Assembly: GCF_045679555.1 (NCBI RefSeq)
Contig: NC_092091.1
Location: forward strand, 68,453,437 to 68,517,436
Reading direction: 5' to 3'
DNA from: Salvelinus alpinus
Taxonomy: Eukaryota; Chordata; Actinopteri; Salmoniformes; Salmonidae
DNA length: 64,000 nt
Positions within the stretch are counted from its first letter, which is position 1, and each line of letters begins with the position of its first letter. Shown here one piece after another: positions 1 through 59,400 of the stretch. The notes beneath the pieces were generated by a model that did no database searches, was not told the DNA's origin, and saw only the letters and a list, made by a program, of their open reading frames with translations. The translations under genes and the position numbers were made by a program.

Positions 1-449
1 TGCCTCTACAGCTAAAGGTAGTTTTGGTGATTTAAAAGGCATGTTTTCACAGGTGGTTGTGCGTGACTCCAGAACGGAGGGTACCTCGTCACAGATTGTT
101 GTTATTTCTTTTGCAGCATTTGGTGTGTTTTGGATTTTTGATCCAACTTGTAATTGTTAAGCCATTGTTTTCAAATGAGGTCACCTCCTCTTTGGTCAAT
201 TGGACAATAATAAACTGTTTAGCCTAAAAAGTCTGTCATTAACACATTGTCATACTGCCAGTTTGTCTTTCTTGGTGACAGAATGGCGTTTATTTACTCA
301 GTTCTCCTGATCACCCACTTCCTGATGTCACCAGTGTTGGGGTCATTTGAAAAAAATAAGTAATATATTCACTGTTACTCGTTACTTCTTTCAACAATAA
401 CAAATGACTTATTACTCCCTGGAAAAAGTAATTAGTTACACGAGGAGGT

Positions 450-554
450 GTGTTATATGGCCAATATACCACGGCTAAGGGCTGTTCTTAAGCATGATGC
501 AACGTGGAGTGCCTGGATACAGCCCTTAGCCGTGGTATATTGGCCATATACCAC
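450..554. repeat. palindromic MITE-like repeat
   Basis: The left arm (450-485) and right arm (519-554) are near-perfect inverted copies, centred on the motif ATGGCCAATATACCACGG and its complement, with a loop of about 33 bp. It is a dispersed salmonid-type repeat as I remember it. No transposase is encoded. Confidence 0.75.
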
Positions 555-1587
555 AAACCTTCGAGGTGCCTTATTGCTATTATAAACTGGTTACCAACGT
601 AATTAGAGCAGTAAAAATAAATGCTGTCAGCCAATCAGCATTCAGTGCTCGAACCACTCACTTTATAATACTCGATATATTGCTTTTGCATTACACCTCA
701 AAACGTTGTGCATCCTCACTCAGTGTAAACAATGTCAACGTTACGTTGTATACATAAAAATCAAGCCTTGGTTGAGGTAGGCCTACAGTCATCTTCAGCA
801 GCAGTGGTCAGGTCTCAGGGGGTCTTTCGCTATGAGTTGTGTGTTGGTCGTGTTGTCTTTGCAGGTGCTTTAAGAGACTGGAAGTTGTGTTTCTAGTAGT
901 GGAGGGGTCAATACCCCCCCCCTCACCCTCTGGCGTTCTGGATGCACCGCCCCCCACATTAAGCCAAATACATCACTTAACTCCTGACATCTGTTGTTGA
1001 AGTGCAACATCTAGTCCCTTAGGCTTAGAAGCTTTTCAAACTGTTCTGTAACGGAAAAACATCAACTACTAGACCTTTTCCATGGCTCTCCTAGTAACAG
1101 AAAAAAACAACGATTCCAGCCCTGACTGGATGTTCCATTGATAAATGTGGCTCACTGATAAAGTGCTTCCATTCCTCATCATTAAATGCTTTAGCATTGG
1201 CTTTTGTCCAGAGCCAAACCCTGTGGGGATTGGTTATTGTGCCTTTGATCAATAGTTGAGCTGTAGGCTTCAGACCCATTAGGCTTACGACACAGTGGAC
1301 TGCTAACATCTGAATAACTTCACGTTTCTCATTCACACTTTTCTCTTACCCCCAAATACACACCTCTCAGTTATATGCATTAGATGTAGCTAGCGCACCT
1401 CTGTAGAACTGAAACAGTAAACTAGTGGTGCACACACCGTCGACATGAAGAAAGGTCGGTGTGACATAGCAGTGGTACGGATGAGGTGCTTTAGGTACAC
1501 CGTAGATACGACAGGCTACCGCCAGCTATACCCCCTAGGAGTCAGCACGGTAAGAGAAAGAGGAGTTTAACCCTTTTCATTTCCACA

Positions 1588-1733
1588 GGGTCGTATTCAC
1601 TAGGCATGAAACAGAAGCAAACAGGCCAAATGGGTACTTACTATCTAAACCTTTCCAATAAGCGATTTGCATTGAACACCAAATGTTTTGAAATGTTTTG
1701 TTTTGTTATGGTGTGCCCAAATGAATACAACCC
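1588..1733. repeat. MITE-like element with 'gggtcgtattca' ends
   Basis: It starts GGGTCGTATTCACTAGGC and ends GTGCCCAAATGAATACAACCC, which are inverted relative to each other with mismatches. The size is 146 bp. It looks like a non-autonomous DNA element common in salmonids. Confidence 0.6.
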
Positions 1734-1992
1734 AGTTTAAGGCTAACCTTCCCCCTTCATTTGTTCTTTTATTAGCCAACCTCCATGTCTCTACTGTACA
1801 TAGCCTATCCTCCAATGCATGTTTTATTCTGTAGTAACCCGACTAAAGGTCAGCACAGCTGATCTGATTGCCCCTGTGACAGTATGCTGAGGCAGGTATC
1901 GTTTACATCTCTGGCTTTACACACGGGGCTCTGGTATTACAGGGAATCCACCCGCCTCACCCATCCTTCATTCTCCTTGTCTCTTTCCACAG

Positions 1993-48558
<46,566 letters not shown>

Positions 48559-50350
48559 AGAAACTAAAACATCAAAGACTGACAGAGGAATGAATGAGGC
48601 TCCGTCTCAATAAGAGATGGACCACACCAGCCCATGGAAAGGAAAACCATCCATAGCAAAACAGATACACCTCATCATCCCTCACAATATTTTTTATTTT
48701 CTTTCTTGTGCCAATTGTGCCATAGACACATTTGGCTTCAGGAGATGCCAACATGTTGCCCCCTGATGAATCCCAACTGTAGAAGGGAAACGGTATGGCT
48801 TAGTTACTGACCTGAGAGGTGTTGGAACTGACATGTAGGTGCTGCCCCGGAGGCTACTCCATCTTGTCTGTTGTTTCCCTCGTATAGAAGAAGAACCCCG
48901 GAACTCAAAATGTCAGGCATCTTTGAATGAATACTAACCTAACGTAGCAGGCCTTAAAAGACGCCTGAGCAGAGTCCCCACATCGGTTTTTCAGGGGAAG
49001 TGGAGGAAAATACTGTATCCCTGAAAACCGGAAACACCCGCATTTTCCTGCCCCCGCAGAGTGGACCAAAACCAACCTTTTTTCAAAGGAATATTTTTTT
49101 TATTTTTTTGTGCATCTTGATATTGATTGATACCAAGAACTACCCTACATTGAATAGTCATCACTAATTTAAAGGATACATTTACGAAGAGTGTTGTATT
49201 GATTTAATTTATTTTTCTTTGAATGTTTATATGGTAGTTCATATAGACTTTTATATTGGATTTTTTTTTAAGTCTTAAAATGTGGAGTATAACATTAGAT
49301 TTGGGATTATGTACTTTAAGGTATTGCCATTTTGAGAAAGAAGATTTTGTAATCAGAAAAATTAAATGAGGGGATTGTGTATTTTTGTAAGGGAGACAGT
49401 TACAATCTGCATGCAAACAACCAATCAGAGAGCCAGTCTAGCAGAGTTCAGTCAATTGATGGATTTTTAAAATGTAACTCATGATTGGTGCCATATGCCA
49501 CATTCACGTGCAAGTCGGAACTAGGAAACTGACATTTTCGACTTGCAAACTAGTTGAACGCTGCACATGTATAAATACAACCAGTTAGCAAGTCGAACAT
49601 TTCCGACTTTCCTAGTTCCGACTAGCACGTGAACGCGGCAATAATCTCGATGTTAACCTAGGAAAAACACACTTGTCATCATCAATGCTTATATTTGTTT
49701 GTTTCCAGAAATTGTGTTTATTTTTAGCATAACTATGAGGAAATGTCAGAGGAGCGTTAATTTGTTTAAACTGAACTAGAATGCAAAACAAATAGTCTAT
49801 GATGTGTTATTATGATCCAAAGAAAATGACTCAGATTGCATACCAAAATAGTGTAGTGGATCAATGTATACAATTTCATGAATTATTGTGATCATGGTCG
49901 TCAGTCACTTCTGAATTTGACTGCTTGTATATTATTTTGCGTTGGTGTGTTTTCTTTTCCTATTCACTTTGTGTGAAGTAAGCTATCCTGTCTTGAAATC
50001 AGTGGTATATTTTTGCTCACACTTTTCAACACCGACTAGGGCCATTTTGTGCGGAACATCCATCCTTAAAGAAAAGTCCCAATAACTATCAAAATAGCTG
50101 CCAATCCCCAACGCAGAACCTTCAATACTCAATCAAGGCATGCTGCTTTCTTTATGTAGGTATTTTATCATAGCCTTTGTTCCTTGTAAATATGGATCCA
50201 GATCTATGTTTACATTGCTAAGTGAGCAAGTACATTTTTCCTTTTTCTCCAAAATTGATCATTTTAACAGTGTGACTTTCGTTTTTATTGAATGTAAAAC
50301 ACTGGTGGACATAATGAATTATGGGTGTGTACATTTTAGTACATAAATTG
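48559..50350 (+). other. fam13a: fam13a 3' UTR (end uncertain)
   Basis: Sequence downstream of the fam13a stop has no further coding exon. It is AT-rich and contains an ATTAAA poly(A)-signal variant at 49361-49366. There is no clear AATAAA before about 50.97 kb (AATAAA near 50976). The 3' boundary is therefore a guess. A MITE-like hairpin lies inside (49497-49641). Confidence 0.5.
49497..49641. repeat. MITE-like hairpin in the fam13a 3' UTR
   Basis: The left arm (49503-49525, CACGTGCAAGTCGGAACTAG) pairs with the right arm (49611-49634, CTAGTTCCGACTAGCACGTG). Inner arms CGACTTGC / GCAAGTCG pair again. It would fold into a long stem in the transcript. Confidence 0.8.
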
Positions 50351-50639
50351 TATATATAATATAAAACCAAACATATTTTTACTGAGTTTGTGGTGTTGGG
50401 TTTTCATTGGTGTGGTGGTGAATGTCAACACATTTCACAGGGAAATACTACAAGAATACATCAATGTCATACATGTAAAGAACATGGCAATTTCATTCAT
50501 ATATTGGTTGAACTTTACAACAAAATTAATTTCTTTACACAAAGTCCCCTTATATGCACCTCTCATTTATCCACAAGCAAATCCTTATTCCCAAACCAAC
50601 CTATAAAATAACTTATTGATTTAAAACACAACTACAGGG

Positions 50640-52480
50640 CAAGCTGGAATTACGTTTTATTTGTTCAGGAAAAAAAATAGAAAGAAAATGTCATCCATTT
50701 AAAAGGTACAAAATTAAATATGATATACTTGAAACAATCCAGTTATAGATCCACTAATAAGCCCTTATTTGCAAACATTGACCCCGTGATTTGGAATTGT
50801 CGCCATTACAGTGGTGAAATAAGAATAATAAGGAATGAATAGGCTTTTCCCCTAGCCTGGTCGCTGATCGGTTTGTTGTCTTGCCAACTCCTTTAGTCAG
50901 CAAAACAGCACAAACGGATTAGGGACCAGGCTAATAGAACACACAGCCTCCCTCAGGTATTGCCCTAGCTCAGCTTTGAATAAACAAAAGGCCACTATGA
51001 CATTGTTTTTTATGTCATTGTCTACACTGAGGGCGACGAGAGTTATAAATCAAAATAATAGTAATTATTCCCCTTGGGCAAATTTGTGGCTATTGATGTA
51101 TTAAAACAAAAGACAAACAAGGAGACCAGCCGTCCCTATAGATAAGACATGTTTGTCTTAACCCCAGTTAGTGGAGAAAGACATGGCTTGCGATACAATA
51201 CCTCCATTGGCTGAGACGTTCGGTAATAGGACTGAATAGGCAGAATGCACAGACAAAGTTATTTTTATCACTTGCATATCAACACACGATCCAGATACAC
51301 TTGAGAGAAGAGTAATTGAAGTAACGGCCGGGAAACGATGCAGTGATGTTCAGAGTGCAGCGTCCCCCTGACCCTCATCCAAACGGCATTACATTACTGA
51401 GCTGTTTGCTTCAGTTCGTTATTGCTAATAACATGACCCAATATAATCTGTTCCTTAAACCTAATCAATCACCCAAGCCTAATTCTGCAGGTCAAATTGA
51501 CCAATCCTAATGTCGTTGGTCCGAATGCGGTGTCATCATAGAAGGAACCGGTGGGAACCATGAAGAGATCATCTGTATATCAACCTATTATCCGCCAGGC
51601 CACGAATGTGCACTCATTCTGACCCCGTGGCACCAATAGATCTCCCAGATTGACATTGAGATGATTTCTTCCTAATCTGGGGTTACAGGGATCAAATCAA
51701 TTTGGATTAGCTCTATTTCTGCGTTTTGTTTATAATGTAACAATGAGGTGTCTTTTTAGCGTTTCCTCTCGACAACATGCACACAGACATTTTAACATCC
51801 ATAAAATAAAGACTTCACCAATACTACTGTAATAAAATCACTCCAACGGCATCGCAATCAAAGAAATATTGATAAATGTAAGATTGAGGACATGTAAGTA
51901 ACTCCAGTCGGTCAGTTAGTCTTTTTAATGTAGAAATAGACTGGTATTGTGGGTATGGCATTAGAACGCCATGTATTTATTGGGCTTGAGTATGGAACTG
52001 TCTGCCTGCTGTTAACTCATGTATTATGTGTCCCCAAACTGACCCAAGATCAGCGGTAAAAGGCCAGACTGATGTATTAATCTGGTATCATCTGTCCTCA
52101 AACGGACCCAAGAACAGTGGTAAAAGACCAGATACCAGGTTAAGGGCTTCAATGTTCACCTCTGACATGTATCATTTTTCAAATCCCCAAAAATTATTCA
52201 ACAAATTATCTTAAAGCAACAAAAAAGCTGGTTTAATTAAAACTGTTCAAGTTATGTACATCAATCTGCATAGAAGACAATTATAACTCAAAATATATAA
52301 TCTCTTACTGTATAGGGAAAGTGCTATGGAATAGCAGCCCCCTTCCCACCACCCATCCGTCCATCCAGCCACCCCCATTCACAGGGCGTTGTTATTAAAG
52401 TACATTAGCATTAGCAGCCATGCTAATTCCCCCTGGTCCTCCGGGCCTCTAGGGGGCGCCACTGACCCAGCCACTGGGTC
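50640..52480 (-). other. herc3: herc3 3' UTR (end uncertain)
   Basis: No coding exon lies beyond the herc3 stop. Reverse-strand AATAAA signals occur at 51981-51976 and 50661-50656; the farther one would give a 1.8-kb UTR. It contains a copy of the 'agcctgg' palindrome (50854-50932) and a diverged direct duplication around 52026-52135. The UTR may run close to or overlap the fam13a UTR. Confidence 0.45.
50854..50932. repeat. 'agcctgg' palindrome, copy 2, in the UTR zone
   Basis: AGCCTGGTCGCTGATCGGTT faces AACGGATTAGGGACCAGGCT. Same family as 42120-42213. Confidence 0.7.
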
Positions 52481-52689
52481 TCACACCAGGCTGAAGCCCT
52501 CGTACTGCTCCACGGCCTGGGTGAGACGGCGGTGCAGGGTCTCTTTGGTCTGGTAGCGGGGCATGTCCAGCAGGTTGTAGCAGGTGTGGGCCACAGGCAG
52601 ATAGTGCTCCTCGGCCGACGTGGACTGGATGGCGATGCGGAGGCTCTCCATCCCATGGATGGGGATGCGGTCGCTGCCCGTCAGGAATA
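52481..52689 (-). CDS. herc3: herc3 terminal exon, HECT catalytic cysteine
   Basis: On the - strand the acceptor TTTACCCCAG is followed by FLTGSDRIPIHGMESLRIAI, the LPVAHTCYNLLDMPRY active-site motif and the C-terminal VEQYEGFSLV, with TGA at 52483-52481. The catalytic Cys codon (TGC) is at 52582-52580. The acidic/aromatic tail needed for HECT activity is present. Confidence 0.96.
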
Positions 52690-53462
52690 CTGGGGTAAAG
52701 GGGAGGGCTAGTGTTAGCATTAGGTATAGTATTATAGTTGAGAGAGGAAGGGATAGCGTTAGCATTAGGTATAGTATTATAGTTGAGAGAGGGAGGGATA
52801 GCGTTAGCTTTAGATGTACAGTATCGTCGAGGCTGATACTCAAGCAGCTTTCTTTCCTCGTCTTCTTTCCTTGTAGCGTTAGAAATAGATAACATTGAGC
52901 TTGAGCCACTGGCTAAGTCCCAACACTAGTAAGTGCCTATTTAGACCTTGAGTAAAACTACATATTGTCATTGTGATAGTTTAACGAGGTGTTGGCTGAG
53001 GGCTCTACTCAGTATTTACATAAGAACCGAGGGAGCTCGTATTAATACTTACATAAGAACCGAGGGCTCTACTCAGTACTTACTTAAAAACCGAGGGCTC
53101 TACTCAGTACTTAGTAAAGAACCGAGGGCTCTACTTAGTACTTACATAAGAACCGAGGGCTCTACTTAGTACTTACATAAGAACCGCTTCTTCTTTTCCA
53201 GAGGGAACTCATGGAATACCTCCCAAAACATCCTCACAGTCGGATGAGTGGCTGAATACTCTCCTTTGTAAACCGCATTCTGTAGTAGAAAAGCCAAAAC
53301 AACATAATATGGTTCTATTATATTAGGGACAGTTATGTAACTGAAGTTGGCCAACTGCTAGGACTTCTATGAAGCATTCTACTTGGTCACTATCATTAAG
53401 TGTTATTCAGAGTTAGAACATGATTCCTTCATATGTGACAGCCTGTGGAATTCCTCACAGAG

Positions 53463-53494
<32 letters not shown>

Positions 53495-56400
53495 TGCATA
53501 CACTCACGCACTTGTGTGCAAACCCTTTACCTAGCCTAACCTAACCCCAGCATTCAAACTTCATACACATTTCCCACATTCTGAGCAGTGCTGTGAAAAC
53601 ACCCCGCTTATGCAAGAGTCCCCATCATGTTGTCAATATCCTGCACACGACACTCGCAGTAAACACAGATCACAGACCCCTTACAATCATCTGAAGGCAT
53701 CAACACGCTAAAAACAAACTAATCCAGGAGAAGCCCAGTGCACATTACTTACGGTGATCTTGACCTTTTCAACTTCCTCCATTAGCCAATGGCTAATCCC
53801 CATGCCCTCCCCGGCTCTGCCCTCAGCGAGCCATACATGTCCCGACGTTCGAACTTGACCAGGCAGACGCTCAAACTTCCTGGTTTCTGACTGGGGTTTT
53901 GTCTAATTGGCTATGCCCTCGGGAACTGCCTGGTCAAGACAGGTTCGTTTTAGTGATGGGTCAACAATTATTTAGATTAGTTTTGACACTGCTTTGCAGT
54001 ATGGCATAAACTGTTTTATTATATTTCACACCCTCCCATTTTGATGTTCTCCGGTAACAGTGTGTAGTGTCAACACCCGTGTTTTCCATGGATGTTTGAC
54101 TCAGTGACTGACTGCCCTGGGGTGTATTCACTCTCACATTCTCCATCATCTACCATTTAGGCTTAGCTTAGCATTAGCACTCTAACATTCTCCATCACAT
54201 ACCATTATGGTTAGCTTAGCATTAGCACTCACATTCTCCATCACCTACCATTAGGGTTAGCTTCGTATCACCTACCATTAGCGTTAGCTTCGTATCACCT
54301 ACCATTAGCGTTAGCTTCGTATCACCTACCATTAGCGTTAGCTTTAAAGCTAAAGCTCACCTTCTCCATTTCCTCCCAGTTATAGTTGTTGTTTCCCACC
54401 ACCATGGCCATAAGCTCAGAGGGCTGGAACAGCGACAGGATCTTCCCACCACACACCTTCAGGAACCCAGAGGAGAAGGCCTGGTACAGCTCGCTCACCG
54501 AGTCCCTGAACATGTACTTCAGGTAGGCCTCCACAAACTCCTCCCTGACACAGAGAGAGTCACACAGACAGACATAACACAAAGAATATTGAGTGGCCAT
54601 ACTGTTAACCGTCCTAATTTTGGAGATCCAATCAGTAATCTGGTTGTAGTTAATGGCCAGGGCCAGACCTAACCTTTTGTGAGCCGTATGCAAGCAGTTT
54701 TGCAGTTGTAAAACTAATTTCATGAAATTATACTATTTAACATGGGACGGAGAGAAAATGTTGCAGTTTTAAAGCCAGTTTCCGGCACGTATACACATTT
54801 TGCGATGGGGTGGATAGAAACGTTTGCAGTTTCTAAGCTAATTTACTGATATTCTGCACATTTTGCCATGACTTATGCCATCTTCATATGATTTTTGAGT
54901 GAGAGTAATTCCCTGTAACCATTTTCATTTGTTATTGCTTAAACCCCTGCCTCTCTCATGTTGCTGCACTAATACTACACACACACACACACGTGATGTG
55001 ACAAGCCCCTCCACCTAAGGCCATGCCACACAGAGGGGTTGTCAGCCCTAAGATGGCCATCATGGTGAAGACTACATGGCCCATAACCCACTGCTCTACA
55101 GGTCAGCTGGCCTGAGTGGCCTCTTATGGTTTAAATGAATGGTTTCCCCACATGGAGAGCAGCAGGAGCTGCTGAAGACTATCCAAGCGCCATAGAACTG
55201 TTTAAACAAAGGACTTTGCTTCAGTTTGATGATTGAATAAGTTATACTCTGACAGAGCTAGGCCTTTTGATTTAGTTTGTCATTACTCTATTATTTGATT
55301 AACAAGTTTGTTATTAAAATTAATCATATGATGCAAAATTCATCATACAGGGATGATTTCTGTATTTTGAACATTACATATCTTGAAAACTTGATTGCTG
55401 ACAAGCAAAACATTTTGGGACAATGTCAACAATGGACAAATGAAACAAATACCAAAAGATAGTTTTTGGGTGAAATTTTCCTTTGAGGCTGCGACTGTAC
55501 ATGTTGTTCCTGTGACTGTCAGTATAGCTTCATTCTCATGGCAGGCCTATCCCCTCAGGAGGGGAATAGGGATTTGTGAGTATAGAGAGTAGTAGTGAGA
55601 GCAGCACTAAGTCTATGTCCCAAATGGCACCCAATTCCCTATATAGTGCACTACTTTAAAGGGAATAGGGTGCCATTTGTGACACAATCTAACGGTCTCT
55701 CCCAGGAGGAAGTGTCACAGGGGAGGTGTTCTGTGTTCTGGAGACACGCTCTACTGGGCAGATTGGAGACCCTTGGCCACTGCACCGGCCAATCAAAACA
55801 GATTAAAATAGACCATACATAACCCACCACCATAACCATCTATAATTGAGATCCAAAGCTTTACCAGATGACATGGGACTGAGACACCCATCTTGAATTT
55901 AGTGACCATTAAGGGTCTGGGTACTGTGCATTCTGCAATGTGGATTGGAGCTCTACTCATTAATACTTTCATCCTAGTAATAAACAACCATGCCAGTTAA
56001 AGGATGGGACTTTCCCCGATTCATTTCACTCATTTAGTCAGGAACTTAACTGGTAAAGAACTTTATCTTTAAAACAGCACATGACTGGATAGAGAGAGTC
56101 AACTGTTCCCTTGCACATGGGATAGAGAGTCAACTGTTCCCTTGCACATGGGATAGAGAGTCAACTGTTCCCTTGCACATGGGATAGAGAGTCAACTGTT
56201 CCCTTGCACATGGGATAGAGAGTCAACTGTTCCCTTGCACATGGGATAGAGAGTCAACTGTTCCCTTGCACATGGGATAGAGAGTCAACTGTTCCCTTAC
56301 ACATGGGATAGAGAGTCAACTGTTCTCTTGCACATGGGATAGAGAGTCAACTGTTCCCTTGCACATGGGATAGAGAGTCAACTGTTCCCTTGCACATGGG

Positions 56401-59400
56401 ATAGAGAGTCAACTGTTCCCTTGCACATGGGATAGAGAGTCAACTGTTCCCTTGCACATGGGATAGAGTCAACTGTTCCCTTACACATGGGATAGAGAGT
56501 CAACTGTTCTCTTGCACATGGGATAGAGAGTCAACTGTTCCCTTGCACATAGTATGTTTAACACACACACACATTCTGTCCCTGTGTGAGGTTCCTGTGA
56601 GGAGGAAAATATGATGATGGCAGTGTGTGTCAGGCCTGGAGCTCAGCACAGCATGGCCCAGGGAGGATGTGTGAACTCTGTGTAGCAACATGGTTGGCCA
56701 CCCACCTGATTTCCTGACAGATACTGTAGCAGCCAGCTACAGAGACGTCAGGAGAGCTGCAGGGGAATAGGAACATTGCTCTTCGGCCTACTCTCCCTTT
56801 CTTACTAACACACACACACACACACGGCTAATACTCACACACACTGACAGTCACACTCAAACAGACACACACACTCCCCAGCCTCTCCCTCCAGAGATTT
56901 AACTGGCGAGCCCCACAGTCAGAAATAAAAACACTCGATCTGACAAACGCCAATGAGGAATGGGAGCAGGAAACTTGCCATAGCATCTGTGGGCTAAGCT
57001 AACCTCCACAACTCCACTCACAATAAACAAACCTCCCTCTGTGTAATGAAGAGGAAAGGTGACTCAACTCATTGTTTCCCAGTTTTTCCTGACCATGTGA
57101 CCTGTCCAGGAAAACTCTGGGCTGCAGTTATAGTCTATAAGTAGGAAAAACTCCTAGCATTATGCTTTCACTTATTTACATTTTAGTAGACGGTCCTATC
57201 CACAGCAACAATTAGGGTTAAGTGCCTTGCTCAAGAGTACATTGACAGATTTTTCACCTAGTCACCTTTCAGTTACTGGTCCTGTGCTCTTAACCACTAG
57301 GCTATCTGCCACTTGAAAATTCTAGATATGCCTGCACTTCAAGTCATAACAGACAGCCTTCCAAATGGCCTTCGTAGTCTGACTCTGTTTTGGCAGGATG
57401 AATGGGTTAGTTTTTCGCTTGCTCTCTCTCTCTGGGTGGAGGCCCTGAGGATCTGGCCCCACGGCCAAATGGCTAGTCAAAGTATAATGAGGATTTGTGG
57501 AGAGATGTGGGCTGCTGTTGTTCTGAACCCAATCCCATCTGGGGACATCCCCATCTGTTCAACACAAGCTTCCAGCACACCCCCGTACGGTTACCTCAAT
57601 GGACTCCTCCATAAGCTGCTCTAACTCTATGTCAGTGACAGAAGGGCCGCCTCAAAATACAGTGAGCACCAAAAGTATTGGGACAGCGAAACATTTTTGG
57701 TTGTTTTGGCTCTGTACTCTGCTACCCCCACAAAGAAATGCTAACCTCCCCTCTTATTGTAATGGTGAGAGGTTAGCATATCTTGATATTTGTGCGTCTA
57801 ACTTTTTCACTCATCATTATTCACAATTCATTCAGGATTATCCGTAATCATGGTAGCATCCACATTAATGTAGAGAAACATATTCTATTCGTATTTACAA
57901 TAAAACTGACTGCAATGACACAATATACTAATTTACCATTAATTTCTATTGGGCAAAAAACTGCAAATGCATCCAACAGGTTACTAGGGTCGCAAGCTTG
58001 ATATAGTGCTAGGAATATGGGGCCAAATACTTAACTTTGAGCTACTTTAATACACATAAGTGAACTTGTCCCAATACTTTTGGCCTTCTAAGCAGTTCAC
58101 CCTGACCTCAACCCCCTCGAATTGGGACACCGACTGCGAGCCAGGATTAATTGCCCAAAATCAGTGCCGACCTCACGAATGCTCTTGTGGCTGAATGGAA
58201 GCAAGTCCCCGCAGCAATGTTCCAACGTCTAGTGGAAAGCCTTCCCAGAAGAGTGGAGGCTGTTATAGCAGAAAAGGGGGGGACCAACTCCATATTAATG
58301 CCCATGCTATTGGAATGAGATGTTGGATGAGCAGGTGACCACAGACTTGTAGATATAATAGTGTAATTATTGTTTATTGACATGTTGTTTATTGGTGTGT
58401 TTGACAGGTCGTCATTGTAAATAAGAATTTGTTCTTAAAATGTGACATAAAACATGATCTGGGGACCGTGATGTAATAGATAGGAAGAAGCTTGCGGTTG
58501 CAGTGCTGTTTTAAAGTCAGTGTTGTTGTTATAATGTGTTATATAGTTATAGTTGGGTATATATATAAGGGGCCCCACCTGTTGTTCTTGTCCACAGTGA
58601 TGCGGTCTCCTCCAGGGATAAGCTCCTTAACCTCCGTCAGACCATAGTACTCTCTGGTGATCTGGGATGGACACAGTGGGGGTTAGATATCATCCAGTCA
58701 GGCAACTAAATGTCATCCATTTCTACTGCAGCATCTGATTTGGCATCTGAATGTTGTGAAGATCTTTCTGTACAGTCATCTTTTAATGGGTGATGACATG
58801 GTGTTTCAGGAGGGAGTGGGTTTATGTTTTGTGTGGGGTTCAGACATCTCCAAGAGTTGGTACAATTCACAGGACTTACAGCAAAGTTTAGACAAAATGT
58901 CTCCTCAACGTCATCTTCCTCATGGTCCAGGAGCTGTTGTAAACTCCTAGAGAGAGAACGAGAGACATATTCACTAACACATGACCGTAGAGAATGTTCT
59001 GTCTCACTATGGTGAGAAAACAAAGAGAGGAGGGCTAGAGAGAGAGCGCAAGAGAGAGCGAGAGAGAGGGAACGCAAGACAGATAAATAGAAGCCCAATG
59101 TCATCCTCATCAAAATTCCTCCCACATAGCTGCGTCTTGAGGTAAAGACTCATCCAGCACACTTTTCACTGACACGGACAGCATCCCTCCCTGGCAGCCT
59201 CAGCCATCGCTAAAGACTTTCTCCCTAACCTAGCTGGGGATAACACACTCTCCATTTTAAGGCCTCTGCCCTCAGTAGCATTTAGTGACATCGCTAACGT
59301 CACATTTTAGCGCTTACCCTGGTGGCCAGCTGTGTTCTGTCCCCAAAGCACCTGGATTATCTGGGATAGAACAGAAGAGGGAACAACAAGGCTTCCTGTA

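Larger units (their letters stand above)
1..1992 (+). other. fam13a intron upstream of first visible exon
   Basis: No coding exon of the RhoGAP domain is recognisable. The segment holds repeat fragments (about 330-440), a palindromic MITE (450-554, probably continuing to about 690), and a MITE-like element at 1588-1733. The rest shows nothing I can name. Confidence 0.6.

Noticed and set aside
1..1992. RhoGAP-domain exons of fam13a
   Set aside because: Checked for the domain in all frames; none is recognisable, so it must lie outside the window or be absent.
56089..56552. Regularly spaced direct repeats resembling a CRISPR array
   Set aside because: Units are contiguous with no unique spacers and the genome is a vertebrate; it is a minisatellite.
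58147..58383. Minus-strand open frame over the Tc1 fragment
   Set aside because: The + strand carries the recognisable transposase remnant; the minus frame is a shadow.
53186..58579. NAP1L5-like gene expected near HERC3 in mammals
   Set aside because: No acidic nucleosome-assembly-like frame is present; the mammalian retrogene is not expected in fish.
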